From Austwickia sp040006675 (lineage in GTDB: Bacteria; Actinomycetota; Actinomycetes; Actinomycetales; Dermatophilaceae), in assembly GCA_040006675.1 (NCBI GenBank), contig JBDTWM010000005.1, positions 1 through 46,537 of the forward strand: a stretch of DNA of 46,537 nt. Reading direction: 5' to 3'. This document shows, piece after piece, positions 16,084-26,394 of the stretch. The position numbers and the translations under genes are program-made. Numbering within the stretch: position 1 is the stretch's first letter; the number at the start of each line of letters is the position of its first letter. Under the pieces are notes generated by a model, which was given only the letters and a program-made list of their open reading frames with translations, made no database searches and had not been told where the DNA came from.

Positions 16084-16833
16084 TCAATGTGTTTCAGCGG
16101 CCGGGACACGGCGACTCAGCTCCAGATCGATCACGCGCCGACCAGCCGCCCGCCCTTTGCGTTCGAAGCGCGTCTGTACCCGACCCTCCCAGCGCGGCGC
16201 AAAACCTCCGGAAGCGGTGTGCGTGTACGGGTTAGCCAGCTGCGGGCATCCGGACGTCACGGCGAGCATCTGCGCGGCGTAGTCCTCCCAATCGGTGGAA
16301 AGCCGCAGCACCCCGCCCGGCACGAGCGCCCGGGCGGCGTCGGCCACCACCGCCTCGGTGACGAGCCGTCGTCGACGATGACGCACCTTCGGCCACGGGT
16401 CGGGGAAGAAGACCCAACACTCGACGACCGAGTCCGGAGCCAGGCCCGCGCGCAGCAGCGCGGCCGCGTCCGCCTGCAGGACCCGCACGTTGGTGAGTCC
16501 GCGTCGATCGGCACGCAGGACCGTCGTGGCGGCGCCGGGCCGATAGACCTCGACCGCAAGGTGATCCCGCTCCGGGTGGGCCGCCGCGGACGCGAGCACG
16601 ACCTCTCCCGCGCCAGAGCCGATCTCTACGACGAGGGGAGCCGACCGGCCAAAGGTCGTCAGCGGGTCGAACCGCCACGTCGGATCGAGGGAAGTGTCCC
16701 TGTGCCCTCTGGCCGGGTGCACCAGCAACTCCTCGTGGCGCGCCGACCAGGCCCGGGCGATCCCGGGGTGTACCCGTCCGTCGCGGCGCGCGAACGAGAC
16801 GACCTCACGGCGCAGCCGGGGAGGCGCGGTCAT
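16084..16833 (-). CDS. trmB: tRNA (guanine46-N7)-methyltransferase TrmB
   Basis: Forms m7G46 in the variable loop of tRNAs with S-adenosylmethionine. The 249-residue product has an N-terminal SFARRDGRVHPGIARAW segment, SAM-binding VVEIGSGAGEVVLASA, and the family signature VFFPDPWPKVRHRRRRLV. GGVLRLSTDWEDYA and the C-terminal TRFERKGRAAGRRV, which contacts tRNA, follow. It lies seven bases after lepA and 82 bases before hemW on the same strand, so it is probably cotranscribed with both. All expected motifs are present. Confidence 0.95.
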   Translation of the reverse strand: MTAPPRLRREVVSFARRDGRVHPGIARAWSARHEELLVHPARGHRDTSLDPTWRFDPLTTFGRSAPLVVEIGSGAGEVVLASAAAHPERDHLAVEVYRPGAATTVLRADRRGLTNVRVLQADAAALLRAGLAPDSVVECWVFFPDPWPKVRHRRRRLVTEAVVADAARALVPGGVLRLSTDWEDYAAQMLAVTSGCPQLANPYTHTASGGFAPRWEGRVQTRFERKGRAAGRRVIDLELSRRVPAAETH

Positions 16834-16840
16834 CGGGCGA

Positions 16841-18703
<1,863 letters not shown>

Positions 18704-18842
18704 AAGCGTTTACCTCAACGGGGTCGGGATCGGGACCGATGTCCATCATCCCACGCCAGGTGACCCCGCCCGGACGGCCTGCCGAGCGGATGCCCGGCTG
18801 AGGTCCCGGACCTCGCGTGTCCCATGGGGTTGCGGGGCTGCC

Positions 18843-18898
18843 CCCGCAGGCCTGTGGCGCGCGGGTCACCTGCGGCCGCAGAGCCACCGGCCTGCGGG
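18843..18898 (-). terminator. Long GC hairpin downstream of the oxidoreductase gene
   Basis: CCCGCAGGCC (18843-18852) and GGCCTGCGGG (18889-18898) are perfect inverse complements. After one mismatch the stem continues with GTGGC/GCCAC (18854-18858/18883-18887). The loop contains a second palindrome, CTGCGGCCGCAG (18870-18881). The hairpin begins three bases after the stop of the minus-strand oxidoreductase gene and precedes lepA, so it probably ends that transcript. There is no T-run, as is common for actinobacterial terminators. Confidence 0.6.
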
Positions 18899-18900
18899 CG

Positions 18901-19899
18901 TCAAGGTTGCAGTATCAGCCGGGCGCCAGAGACCTGGCCCTGCTCGACGCGCCGGTGGGCTTCGGCAGCGTCGGCCAGTGGCAGGGTGTCGGCAATGCGG
19001 GCGGTCAGTGTCCGGTCGACCAAACGCTGGTTGATGACCCGCGCGGCGGCCGCGAGATCAGTGCTGGTGGCGTTGCTGATGACGAACCCGAGCAGACTCA
19101 CGTCGTGGGTGTAGGCGGCGCTGACCGGCAGTTCCACGCGGGCCTGCGGTCCGGCGGCCGTGAGCAAGATCTGCCCACCCCGCGCCATCAGCGGCACGGC
19201 GGCATCGAAGTCGTGGTGTCCGGAGGTGTCCCAGTGCACGTCCAGCCCGTCCGGCGCCGCCGCGCGGATCTGCTCGACCGCGTCGGGGTTGCGATAGTCG
19301 ACCACCACCGTCGCCCCAGCGGCGCGGCAGCGCTCCAGCCCGTCACCGGTGGCGCTGGCAATGACTCGGGCGCGGGCGACAGTCGCCAGCCGGACCGCGG
19401 CGTCACCGACGTTGCCGGCGCCACCGCCAACATAAATCGTCGCGCCAGGACGCAGGTGAGCGTGCCGGAACAGACCGAGCCAGGCGGTGGCGGCCGGGTG
19501 AGCCAACGCCACGGCCTGCACTGCGTCTACCCCGTCCGGTATCCGGTAGAGCCGGTCGACGGGCACGGCCGCGTACTGCGCGAACGAGCCCTGCCGCCCG
19601 CCGTGGCCGAGGCTGTTGCACCAGACTCGCTCCCCCACACTGAACCCGGCCGTGCCCGGCCCGAGGGCCGCGACCGTACCCGCGAGGTCCCGGCCGATCA
19701 CGAACGGAAACGGCGTCATCGTGGGAAACGCGCCGGATCGGACGAACGTGTCCACCGGGTTCACCGGCACCGTCTGAACGGCGACGAGCACCTCTGTCGG
19801 CCCGAGCCGCGGGACCGGCAACTGCCCGTAGCGGATGTTCTCCACGCCGCCGAGCCGGTCGACGTAGGCCGCGAGCATCCTCTGCGGCAGGTCAGACAT
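18901..19899 (-). CDS. Quinone oxidoreductase-like zinc-independent MDR protein
   Basis: A 332-residue medium-chain dehydrogenase/reductase of the NADPH:quinone reductase branch. The start is the ATG at 19897-19899, with GAGG about six bases before it; the frame runs 19 codons longer but without a ribosome binding site. Seen are the GroES-like N-terminal domain (VLVAVQTVPVNPVDTFVRSG, FVIGRDLAGTVAALG, VGERVW) and the Rossmann loop YVGGGAGNVGDAAVRLA. IASATGDGLERCRAAGATVVVDY and the C-terminal GARLILQP follow. No structural zinc cysteine cluster is present, which separates it from alcohol dehydrogenases. It is expected to reduce quinones or enones with NADPH; the substrate is unknown. It appears to be transcribed alone, with a hairpin terminator just after it. 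Confidence 0.85.
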   Translation of the reverse strand: MSDLPQRMLAAYVDRLGGVENIRYGQLPVPRLGPTEVLVAVQTVPVNPVDTFVRSGAFPTMTPFPFVIGRDLAGTVAALGPGTAGFSVGERVWCNSLGHGGRQGSFAQYAAVPVDRLYRIPDGVDAVQAVALAHPAATAWLGLFRHAHLRPGATIYVGGGAGNVGDAAVRLATVARARVIASATGDGLERCRAAGATVVVDYRNPDAVEQIRAAAPDGLDVHWDTSGHHDFDAAVPLMARGGQILLTAAGPQARVELPVSAAYTHDVSLLGFVISNATSTDLAAAARVINQRLVDRTLTARIADTLPLADAAEAHRRVEQGQVSGARLILQP

Positions 19900-19984
19900 A
19901 CCCACCTCTTTTCTGTCCACCCCGGGCAGGTTGGAGCGGTCCTGGTCCGCCGACATAGCGGTCCGAGGTGATCACGCCGGTGTC

Positions 19985-20086
19985 CTACTTACCGTTGGTT
20001 GCGATCACGCGCGTCACCGGGAGCGCGGAGAACGCCAGCTTGGCGCTGTCGACGATGCGACGCATGTCCTGGTCGATGATTCCCAT
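19985..20086 (-). pseudogene. Fragment resembling the N-terminus of a pyridoxamine-phosphate-oxidase-like protein
   Basis: A 33-codon open frame with a good ribosome binding site (GGAAGGAG about eight bases before the ATG at 20086-20084). It encodes MGIIDQDMRRIVDSAKLAFSA, then PVTRVIATNGK and TAG. The beginning resembles the M-x-I-x-x-DM-R-x-VV-x-x-x-x-LGF-A start of FMN-binding pyridoxamine 5'-phosphate-oxidase-family proteins, but nothing follows. It lies inside the last codons of the GNAT gene in another frame. Probably a remnant of a truncated gene; it could also be a genuine small protein. Confidence 0.4.
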
Positions 20087-20636
20087 CCTGCGCGCTCCTT
20101 CCCAACGAACAGGTGGCTCGTGACAGGCACCGGTAGCCCCGGTCGCCGAGCGTGAAAGCCGCGAACCCCGTGAATCCCAGCCGGGTGTGCGCGGTCATCG
20201 AAGCGGTGTTGGCGTCTTCGATGAACGCGACTCCCACGGCATAGCTCACAGCGGCATCGGTGAACAGTCCGCGCACCATCGCGTCAAGAACCCCGCGCCG
20301 CCGGTACGCGTCGTCGACAACGGCCGGGCCGTACAGAAAGTAGTCTGAGACGCCGAATCGCTGTGCCGCCAGCTCGTTCGTGCGTCCGGCCGGCCCGTCG
20401 GTCGCCCACCCGGGTGGAGAGCTGATCGCAACTCCGGCACGCTGCCCGTCGACCTCGGCGAGCACGATACCCGGCGTCGTCGGCCACACCCGTAATCCCG
20501 CCACGCTCCACCGGCCCTGCACGAACCCCTGCCGGGCCCGCACGGCGGCCGACACATCCGTACCGCGGTGTCGATCAATCACCTCAACGATCCACGAACG
20601 ATCGTAGGATCCGGCCCGACGGACAACAATCCCCAC
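19989..20636 (-). CDS. GNAT family N-acetyltransferase
   Basis: A 215-residue protein whose first about 170 residues form a GNAT fold: N-terminal VRRAGSYDRSWIVEVID, substrate-side strand IVLAEVDGQRAGVAIS, the acetyl-CoA loop VVDDAYRRRGVLDAMVRGLF and the C-terminal EDANTASMTAHTRLGFTGF. The start is GTG at 20634-20636. The last about 40 residues (from SLGRSAQ on) are low-complexity and overlap the small pyridoxamine-oxidase-like frame, so the original stop has probably been lost and the tail is read-through. The acceptor substrate cannot be inferred. Confidence 0.75.
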   Translation of the reverse strand: MGIVVRRAGSYDRSWIVEVIDRHRGTDVSAAVRARQGFVQGRWSVAGLRVWPTTPGIVLAEVDGQRAGVAISSPPGWATDGPAGRTNELAAQRFGVSDYFLYGPAVVDDAYRRRGVLDAMVRGLFTDAAVSYAVGVAFIEDANTASMTAHTRLGFTGFAAFTLGDRGYRCLSRATCSLGRSAQDGNHRPGHASHRRQRQAGVLRAPGDARDRNQR

Positions 20637-20743
20637 CCGATGACGGTAAGCCAGAACTCAGGCGGGAACGGCATGCCGCTCATCGCCCAGGCGCGGACGG
20701 CCGGCGGACCCGTATTCGGTCGGTGCATCGGGGCGCGTGGTCG

Positions 20744-21430
20744 TCAGTTGCGGGAGAGCACGTGGTCGCTGAGGAGGATGACGAACTCGCGGTCGTCGGT
20801 GAGCACGTTGAGGTAGCCGGAGTCGACGCTCAGGACGTATCCGGTGATGGTGCCGTCAATGGTCTGGATCTGTTCGCGGGGCACCCACGGCGTCTGGATG
20901 AGCGCCGCGACGAACAGCACCGCCGCCCCGGCCACCCAGACGACACGCACCATGGCCGCCATCGACGCGCGGCGTAAGCGGTGCCGCGGGGGTAGGCGGC
21001 GGATCAGCGCGAATGCCCCCAGCGCGGCGAAGGTCGACAACGGCAACCACCAGCTGTGGAAGCTCACCGTCAGCGCGACCAGCGTGACCATGGCCAAGGC
21101 GATCGACAGCACCACGACCGGGCGGTGGCCACGCGGCCCCCACAGGAAGGCGGCCAGCAGCAGCGGCAGCACGCAGATGAGCAGCATCGCCACCAGCAGG
21201 TGCCCGGCCATGAGGGACCCGAACAGCAGCGAAAGTCCGTCGTCCAGGCCGATCGTCGTGCTCACCGCGAACGCCGTATCCCAGTTGTACCCGGACACGG
21301 CGAAGATCCGCAGGATGAGGAAGGCGAACGCCCACGCGGCCGCAGGGGCGACGACCCCGGCGTGACGACCCGAACTCTGGTCCGGCTTCGATGATGCGGC
21401 GGTCGTCCTCTTGGCGTCATCGGCGGTCAT
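20744..21430 (-). CDS. Integral membrane protein of unknown function
   Basis: Not recognised as a named family. The start is taken as the ATG at 21428-21430 (GGAG seven bases upstream), giving 228 residues; the longer frame adds a basic, non-coding-looking stretch. About five hydrophobic segments are visible: AAAWAFAFLILRIFAV, a long one around MAGHLLVAMLLICVLPLLLA, RPVVVLSIALAMVTLVAL, STFAALGAFALI and VVWVAGAAVLFVAALI. They are followed by a soluble C-terminal tail (QTIDGTITGYVLSVDSGYLN, REFVILLSDHVLSRN) that looks like a small beta-domain. It is 135 bases downstream of the nagA stop on the same strand, so read-through from the sialic acid operon is possible. Confidence 0.65.
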   Translation of the reverse strand: MTADDAKRTTAASSKPDQSSGRHAGVVAPAAAWAFAFLILRIFAVSGYNWDTAFAVSTTIGLDDGLSLLFGSLMAGHLLVAMLLICVLPLLLAAFLWGPRGHRPVVVLSIALAMVTLVALTVSFHSWWLPLSTFAALGAFALIRRLPPRHRLRRASMAAMVRVVWVAGAAVLFVAALIQTPWVPREQIQTIDGTITGYVLSVDSGYLNVLTDDREFVILLSDHVLSRN

Positions 21431-21565
21431 GGTCGGCTCCAGGATACCGATCGGGTTGGCCGGCAGGAGGCGCGTACGACGCTCGGCGCGCGACCGCTGT
21501 CCCGAGGTGCTCGGGGAGCCGGGCGTCACGACGGTTCGACCCCGGCGAGCAGGTGCCGGCACCGG

Positions 21566-22774
21566 TCACGCGGAGCTGACCGGGATTCCGGCGCGCAGGA
21601 CCCGCACGACGCGCAACCCGGCGTCGGTGAGGACGAGGTCGGCGCGCCGGCCCGCCGTCAGAGCGCCGACATCGGTGCGGCCGAGCACGCGAGCCGGGCC
21701 GGTGGCGGCCATGTAGACGGCGTCGACCAGAGGCACCCCGCCGGCCACGGTGACACGCACGACATCGATGAGGTGGGCGGTGCCCCCGGCGATGGCGTCG
21801 CTGCCGGTGAGGTGGGCGACGCCGCCGGCGACGGTGACCGCCAACCCGCCGAGCAGGTAGTCGCCGTCCGGCATGCCCGCGGCGGCCATGGCGTCGGTGA
21901 CCAGCACGATGTGGTCGCGGCCGACCATCTCGTAGATCGCGCGAACGAGGTGGGGATCCAGGTGAACCCCGTCACCGATGAGCTCCAGCACGGCATGGCC
22001 GCGATTGGCGGCGGCGAGCATCTCCGCAATCGGCCCGGGATCGCGATGGTGCAGCGGACGCATCGCGTTGAACAGGTGTGTCACGGTCGGGCGCAGTGAG
22101 GGCACCTGTGCCTTCGTCGCCGCGAGCGCGCCGAAACCGGCCGCCAGCGCTTCGCGGGTCGTCCTCGCCGTGGCGTTCGTGTGACCGAAGGAGGGCAGAG
22201 CGCCGCCGGCGACGAGCGCGGCCACGACGTCGTGCGCGCCGGGCAGCTCCGGTGCGAGAGTCATGGCCACGGCGTGGCCCCGGGCCAGGGCCAGCAGCTC
22301 GGCGACGAGGTCGGGGTCGGGGGTCATCAGGGCTGCGGGGTTCTGCGCACCGCAACGGGCGGCGGACAGGAAGGGGCCCTCGTAGTGCAGGCCGGCGATC
22401 TCGTCCGCCTCGCACAGTTCGGTCAGGGTCCGGGTGCGGGCGATCAACACTTCGGCCTGGGCAGTGACCAGGGAGGCGACCAGGGTCGTCGTCCCGTGCC
22501 GACGGTGCTGCAGCACCGCGGTCATGGCCTCTTGCCCCGTGGCGGCATCGGGGAAGCTCGCTCCCCCCCCACCGTGGTTATGCACGTCGACCAGGCCGGG
22601 CAGGACGTAGCCGCCGTCGGGGGCCTCGAGCACGGCCAGCCCCGACAACTTGAGCCCGGTCGCCGGTTCGACGGCGACAATGCGGTGGCCGCGCAGGAGC
22701 ACCGCGCCAGGGTCAAGCACGGCGACGGGAGTGACGACGCGGCCGAGGACCGCCGCGTCGGCCACGGGGCTCAC
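21566..22774 (-). CDS. nagA: N-acetylglucosamine-6-phosphate deacetylase
   Basis: Deacetylates GlcNAc-6-P to GlcN-6-P, the step before NagB. The start is GTG at 22772-22774, overlapping the nagB stop as GTGA; another GTG three codons later is possible. The 402-residue amidohydrolase shows the metal motif LPGLVDVHNHGGGG, HYEGPFLS (catalytic-site Glu), SFGHTNAT, VTHLFNAM, LIGDGVHLDPHLV and the catalytic Asp in LVTDAMAAAGMPDGDY. The C-terminal GALTAGRRADLVL is typical of the superfamily. It is the final gene of nanA-nanK-nanE-nagB-nagA. Confidence 0.93.
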   Translation of the reverse strand: MSPVADAAVLGRVVTPVAVLDPGAVLLRGHRIVAVEPATGLKLSGLAVLEAPDGGYVLPGLVDVHNHGGGGASFPDAATGQEAMTAVLQHRRHGTTTLVASLVTAQAEVLIARTRTLTELCEADEIAGLHYEGPFLSAARCGAQNPAALMTPDPDLVAELLALARGHAVAMTLAPELPGAHDVVAALVAGGALPSFGHTNATARTTREALAAGFGALAATKAQVPSLRPTVTHLFNAMRPLHHRDPGPIAEMLAAANRGHAVLELIGDGVHLDPHLVRAIYEMVGRDHIVLVTDAMAAAGMPDGDYLLGGLAVTVAGGVAHLTGSDAIAGGTAHLIDVVRVTVAGGVPLVDAVYMAATGPARVLGRTDVGALTAGRRADLVLTDAGLRVVRVLRAGIPVSSA

Positions 22775-23556
22775 AGCACCTGCCAAACCGGTTTGGCCGC
22801 CCAGACCTGGCGGTAGTAGTCGGCCAGCCGCAACCGGGAGGCCGCGGCATCGTCGATCAGCACAGACGCGTGCGGGTGATGCTGCACGGCGGTGGCCGGC
22901 CACATCGCGCTGACCGCGCCCTCGACCAGGTGGTGGATCGCCTCGGCCTTGCCGACGCCCGTTGCCAGCAGGACCAGGTGCTTGGCGGCCATGATCGTCC
23001 CGAGGCCCTGGGTGAGGCAGTGCAGCGGGACGGCGTCGGCGTCGCCGCCGAAGAAGCGGGCGTTGTCCAGCCGCGTTTGGGCCGTCAGCGTCTTGATCCG
23101 GGTACGACCGGCCAGCGACGAGCCGGGCTCGTTGAAGGCGATGTGCCCGTCGGTGCCGATGCCGAGCAGCTGCAGGTCCACCCCGCCTGCCATCTCGATG
23201 GCGGACTCATAGGCCGCACACGCCCCCGCCAGGTCCTCGGCGTTGCCGTCCGGTGCGTGCACGGCGTCGGCAGCGAAGTCCACCCGGTCGACGAAGTCCC
23301 GTTCGATGACGTTGCGGTACCGCTCGCTGTGCTCGCTCGGCAGGCCCACGTACTCATCGAGCAGGAAGGCGCGCGCCCGCGAGAAGGACATCCGCCCCGC
23401 GTGGTAGCGGCGCACGAGTTCGTCGTACACGGCCAACGGGCTGGAGCCGGTGGCCAGGCCCAGCACGGCGTCCGCCTTGGCGTTCAACAGTCGCTCGATC
23501 GCTTCCGCGGCGAGCTCCGCCAGCGCCGCGGCGCCGGATTGAATGACGACCTCCAC
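22771..23556 (-). CDS. nagB: Glucosamine-6-phosphate deaminase
   Basis: Converts GlcN-6-P to fructose-6-P and ammonia, feeding glycolysis. The 261-residue protein has LGLATGSSPLAVYDELV, the active-site loop FLLDEYVGLPSEHSERYRN with the proton-shuttling Asp, and LLGIGTDGHIAFNEPGSS containing the ring-opening Asp/His pair. LVLLATGVGKAEAIHHLVEG follows. Length and motifs are those of the family. It begins 33 bases after nanE and overlaps nagA by four bases, making it part of the sialic acid operon. Confidence 0.95.
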   Translation of the reverse strand: MEVVIQSGAAALAELAAEAIERLLNAKADAVLGLATGSSPLAVYDELVRRYHAGRMSFSRARAFLLDEYVGLPSEHSERYRNVIERDFVDRVDFAADAVHAPDGNAEDLAGACAAYESAIEMAGGVDLQLLGIGTDGHIAFNEPGSSLAGRTRIKTLTAQTRLDNARFFGGDADAVPLHCLTQGLGTIMAAKHLVLLATGVGKAEAIHHLVEGAVSAMWPATAVQHHPHASVLIDDAAASRLRLADYYRQVWAAKPVWQVL

Positions 23557-23589
23557 CTGGAGCCTCCGGTCTGTCGAGCATGGGGACGG

Positions 23590-24270
23590 TCACGCCAGGG
23601 CGTCGGCGAACCACCTGGTGATCGTCGTCGGGTGGGTGATCGCCGTGCCGACGACCACGGCGAAGGCCCCCACGTCGTGGGCCGCTCTCGCCTGCGCCGG
23701 GGTATGAATGCGTCCCTCGGCGATGATGGGCACCTCCGGTAGGGCGCGCACCAGCGACTCCAACAGGGCCAAGTCGGGACCGTCGGTGCGTGCACGCCCG
23801 CCGGTGTACCCAGCCAGGGTCGTGCCGATGAGGTCGGCCCCGGCTTCGGCTGCACCCATGGCGGCGTCAAAGCTGTCGCAGTCGGCCATCACCACCGCGC
23901 CGACCTCCTCGTGCAGGCCACGGACGGTCTCGGTCAACGTCAGGCGATCCGGGCGTCGGCGGGCCGTGCCGTCGATGGCGACGACGTCGGCGCCGGCTGC
24001 CAGGACGGCTTGCGCGTGGCGCATGGTCGGCGTGATGAAGACGCCCTCGTCACCGACCTTCCAGATCCCGATCACGGGCACGTCGACACGTTCGCAGATG
24101 ACGGCGATGTCGGCCAGGCCCTGCGCGCGCAGGCCGACCGCACCTCCGCGCACGGCCGCTTGGGCCACCTGCGCCATCGTCTCCGGATGGCGCATCGGCT
24201 CGCCGGGATAGGCCTGGCAGGAGACGACAAGTCCACCGCGTAGGCGCGCGAGCAAGGGAGTCAACGGCAT
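23590..24270 (-). CDS. nanE: N-acetylmannosamine-6-phosphate 2-epimerase
   Basis: Epimerises ManNAc-6-P to GlcNAc-6-P, linking NanK to NagA. The start is the ATG at 24268-24270, with GAGG about nine bases upstream; the upstream open frame translates nanK out of frame. The 226-residue TIM barrel shows GLVVSCQAYPGEPMRHP, GAVGLRAQG, VIGIWKVGDEGVFITP, DVVAIDGTARRRPD, VMADCDSFDAAMGAAEAGAD, IGTTLAGYTGG, PIIAEGRIHTPAQA and AVVVGTAITHP, all standard NanE blocks. Its first codons overlap the end of nanK by ten bases. Confidence 0.95.
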   Translation of the reverse strand: MPLTPLLARLRGGLVVSCQAYPGEPMRHPETMAQVAQAAVRGGAVGLRAQGLADIAVICERVDVPVIGIWKVGDEGVFITPTMRHAQAVLAAGADVVAIDGTARRRPDRLTLTETVRGLHEEVGAVVMADCDSFDAAMGAAEAGADLIGTTLAGYTGGRARTDGPDLALLESLVRALPEVPIIAEGRIHTPAQARAAHDVGAFAVVVGTAITHPTTITRWFADALA

Positions 24271-25214
24271 GGGGCTCGTCCTCGTGACGGAGTGCCAAGA
24301 GCGGTGCGCAGGGCCTGCGCCGCGCCGATGAGGGCCGCGTCGCTTCCCGCGGTGGCGGGCACGAGCGGGGTGGCGACGACGGCGTCCATCGCGTCGTGTC
24401 GGACGCCGCCGCGGACCGCCTCCCACCAGAGTTGACCCGCGCCGGCCATGCCGCCGCCGATGACGACGACCTCGGGGTCCAGCGCGTTGAGCAGTCCCCC
24501 GATCACGCGGCCAATCGCGAAGGCGCACGTGGTCAGCACGGTTCGCGCGCGGTGGTCACCTTCGGCGGCCAGGGCGACGAGCGCACGGCCGTCGGCGGCG
24601 TGCCCACCGGCGCGGTGCAGGGCCGCCAGCGTGCCCGGCCCGGACGCCAAGCCCTCCAGGTGGCCGGAGCGACCGCAAGGACACCTGATGCCCTCCGCCC
24701 CGGGGACGGTGAGGTGCCCGACGTGGCCGGCGATGTGGTGGGCACCCGTCAGGACGTGCCCGTCGAGGACGAACGCACCACCGATTCCGGTGCCGACCGC
24801 GACGAAGAGCATCGAGGACTTGCTCCGCCCGGCACCGGCGACGGCTTCACCGAGCGCGTGCGCGTGGACATCGTTGAGGACGTGGACCGGGATGCCGAAG
24901 GCGCGGTGCACCTGCTCGCCCAAGGATGTGCCCGAGAACCCGCTGATCGCGTCGGTGGCGGACAGGATCCGGCCGCTGCTCGGGTCGACGACACCGGCCG
25001 AGCCGACCCCGATGCCGACTGGCGGGCCGTGCCGGCCCGACGCGTCGTGCACGGACCGCAACACCGACAGCAGGGCCGCCAGCACGGCGGGCGCACCGCG
25101 ATCGGCAGGGGTGGGGACGGTGCGCGCTGCCACCGCCCGGTGGTCCGGGAGCACCAGCGCGGCGGTGATCTTCGTTCCGCCCAGGTCCGCGGCGAGCACG
25201 GGCGCGCCGGTCAT
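24261..25214 (-). CDS. nanK: N-acetylmannosamine kinase (ROK family)
   Basis: Phosphorylates ManNAc with ATP. The 317-residue ROK protein has the ATP-binding DLGGTKI near the N-terminus, the catalytic Asp in VLNDVHAHALGEA, VAVGTGIGGAFVLDG, HIAGHVGHLTV, and the ROK zinc motif as CPCGRSGHLEGLASG. In that motif the third Cys is replaced by His. The overlap with nanA upstream is four bases (ATGA), with nanE downstream ten bases. The sugar specificity is assigned from context; on sequence alone glucokinase is an alternative. Confidence 0.88.
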   Translation of the reverse strand: MTGAPVLAADLGGTKITAALVLPDHRAVAARTVPTPADRGAPAVLAALLSVLRSVHDASGRHGPPVGIGVGSAGVVDPSSGRILSATDAISGFSGTSLGEQVHRAFGIPVHVLNDVHAHALGEAVAGAGRSKSSMLFVAVGTGIGGAFVLDGHVLTGAHHIAGHVGHLTVPGAEGIRCPCGRSGHLEGLASGPGTLAALHRAGGHAADGRALVALAAEGDHRARTVLTTCAFAIGRVIGGLLNALDPEVVVIGGGMAGAGQLWWEAVRGGVRHDAMDAVVATPLVPATAGSDAALIGAAQALRTALGTPSRGRAPCR

Positions 25215-26179
25215 AGCGCCGAGAGCACCCCTTGGCGCAGCAGGACCTCACGGATGCGTTCGACGTTGTCGCCGTCGAGGGCGGTCATGGGGCTGCTCAT
25301 CGTGTTGGCGGCGATCACCCCCATGAGCTGCAGCGCGGTCTTGAAGGCGCCGACTCCCGCTGCCGGCCCGGTCTTGCCGACCGGCGCGAAGACGACCTCG
25401 AACAGGCCGGCGAGGTGATCCTGCTCGCTGCGTACGGCCTGCCAGTCACCTTGCTGATACGCCTCGTACATGCGCACATACCCCGCCGGATCGACGTTGC
25501 CCAGGCCGGGCACACACCCGTCCGCCCCGGCCAGATACGCGCCGTCCACGACCACCTCGTGGCCCGTGAAGACGGCCAACGGGTTGCCGTTCGCCCGATT
25601 CAGCGCGACCAGGCGGCGGAAGGCGATGTCATCACCGGAGGAGTCCTTGACCCCCGCGATGACCTGCTCGGTTCCCAGACGCACGAGCTGGTCCGGGGCG
25701 AGTTTCGTGTGGACGCACGCCGGGATGTCATAGGCGAACAGCGCCAGTGCCGAACTGTCGCCCAGGGCCCGGAAGTGGTGCTCCACCTCCTGGGGCCCGG
25801 TGAGGGCGTAGAACGGGGCCGTCGCGACCACGGCATCCACCCCTGCCTCTTCCGCCCTGCGGATGTGCTCGACGACCCGGCGGGTCTGCATGTCGATGAC
25901 ACCGGCGAAGATCGGCACCCTTCCTGCGACGATCTCCACGACCGAGGTGAGGACCTCGTCGCGCATCGCGTCCTCGAAGAAGGCGACCTCGCCGGTCGAC
26001 CCCAACGCGAAGACTCCGTGGACGCCGGCATCGATCATCCGGTCGATCACTGCGCGCAGCGAGCCGGTGTCCAGCGCGCCTGTTGGCGTCAGCGGCGTGA
26101 TCAGCGGGGGGATCACGCCACAGAAGGCGCTGACCGATGTCCCATTGCGCGATGGTGCAGGCTGCGATGACGTGGGCAC
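25211..26179 (-). CDS. nanA: N-acetylneuraminate lyase (DapA/NanA family)
   Basis: Class I aldolase that splits N-acetylneuraminate into ManNAc and pyruvate. The start is GTG at 26177-26179, with AAGGGAG eight bases upstream, giving 322 residues; the longer frame has no ribosome binding site. Barrel motifs: GVIPPLITPLTPTG, GVHGVFALGSTGEVAFF (pyruvate-binding GSTGE), VVATAPFYALTG, LFAYDIPACVHT (catalytic Tyr) and the Schiff-base Lys in IAGVKDSSGDD. Related members make dihydrodipicolinate or cleave keto-deoxy sugars. The adjoining nanK, nanE, nagB and nagA make sialic acid the best substrate. A minus-strand -10-like TATGCT lies at 26235-26230, preceded by an imperfect CCCC/GGGG repeat (26238-26255). 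Confidence 0.87.
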   Translation of the reverse strand: MPTSSQPAPSRNGTSVSAFCGVIPPLITPLTPTGALDTGSLRAVIDRMIDAGVHGVFALGSTGEVAFFEDAMRDEVLTSVVEIVAGRVPIFAGVIDMQTRRVVEHIRRAEEAGVDAVVATAPFYALTGPQEVEHHFRALGDSSALALFAYDIPACVHTKLAPDQLVRLGTEQVIAGVKDSSGDDIAFRRLVALNRANGNPLAVFTGHEVVVDGAYLAGADGCVPGLGNVDPAGYVRMYEAYQQGDWQAVRSEQDHLAGLFEVVFAPVGKTGPAAGVGAFKTALQLMGVIAANTMSSPMTALDGDNVERIREVLLRQGVLSAL

Positions 26180-26394
26180 CGACAACTCCCTTCGCCGGGG
26201 TGGCTCGGACCGCGGGCGATCCGCTGCTGAGCATAGACCCCTCGTAAGACGGGGCTCATCGGCGACGAATCCTGCGCAGTTTCGCCGCAAGACATGGGCT
26301 TTCGCCCCTGTGCGCGGCACTGCTCGCGGTGCTACCGTCCGCGCAGCGCAGCCCTTGCCTGGGGCGCGCCACGCTCGGAGCTAGGGAGGCATTC

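Noticed and set aside
16002..16109. Longer start for hemW
   Set aside because: The extra 36 codons lack family similarity, and the GTG at 16001 has a well-placed GGGAGAA.
18817..19971. 384-codon plus-strand open frame
   Set aside because: Antisense of the quinone oxidoreductase gene; low-complexity translation and no recognisable domain.
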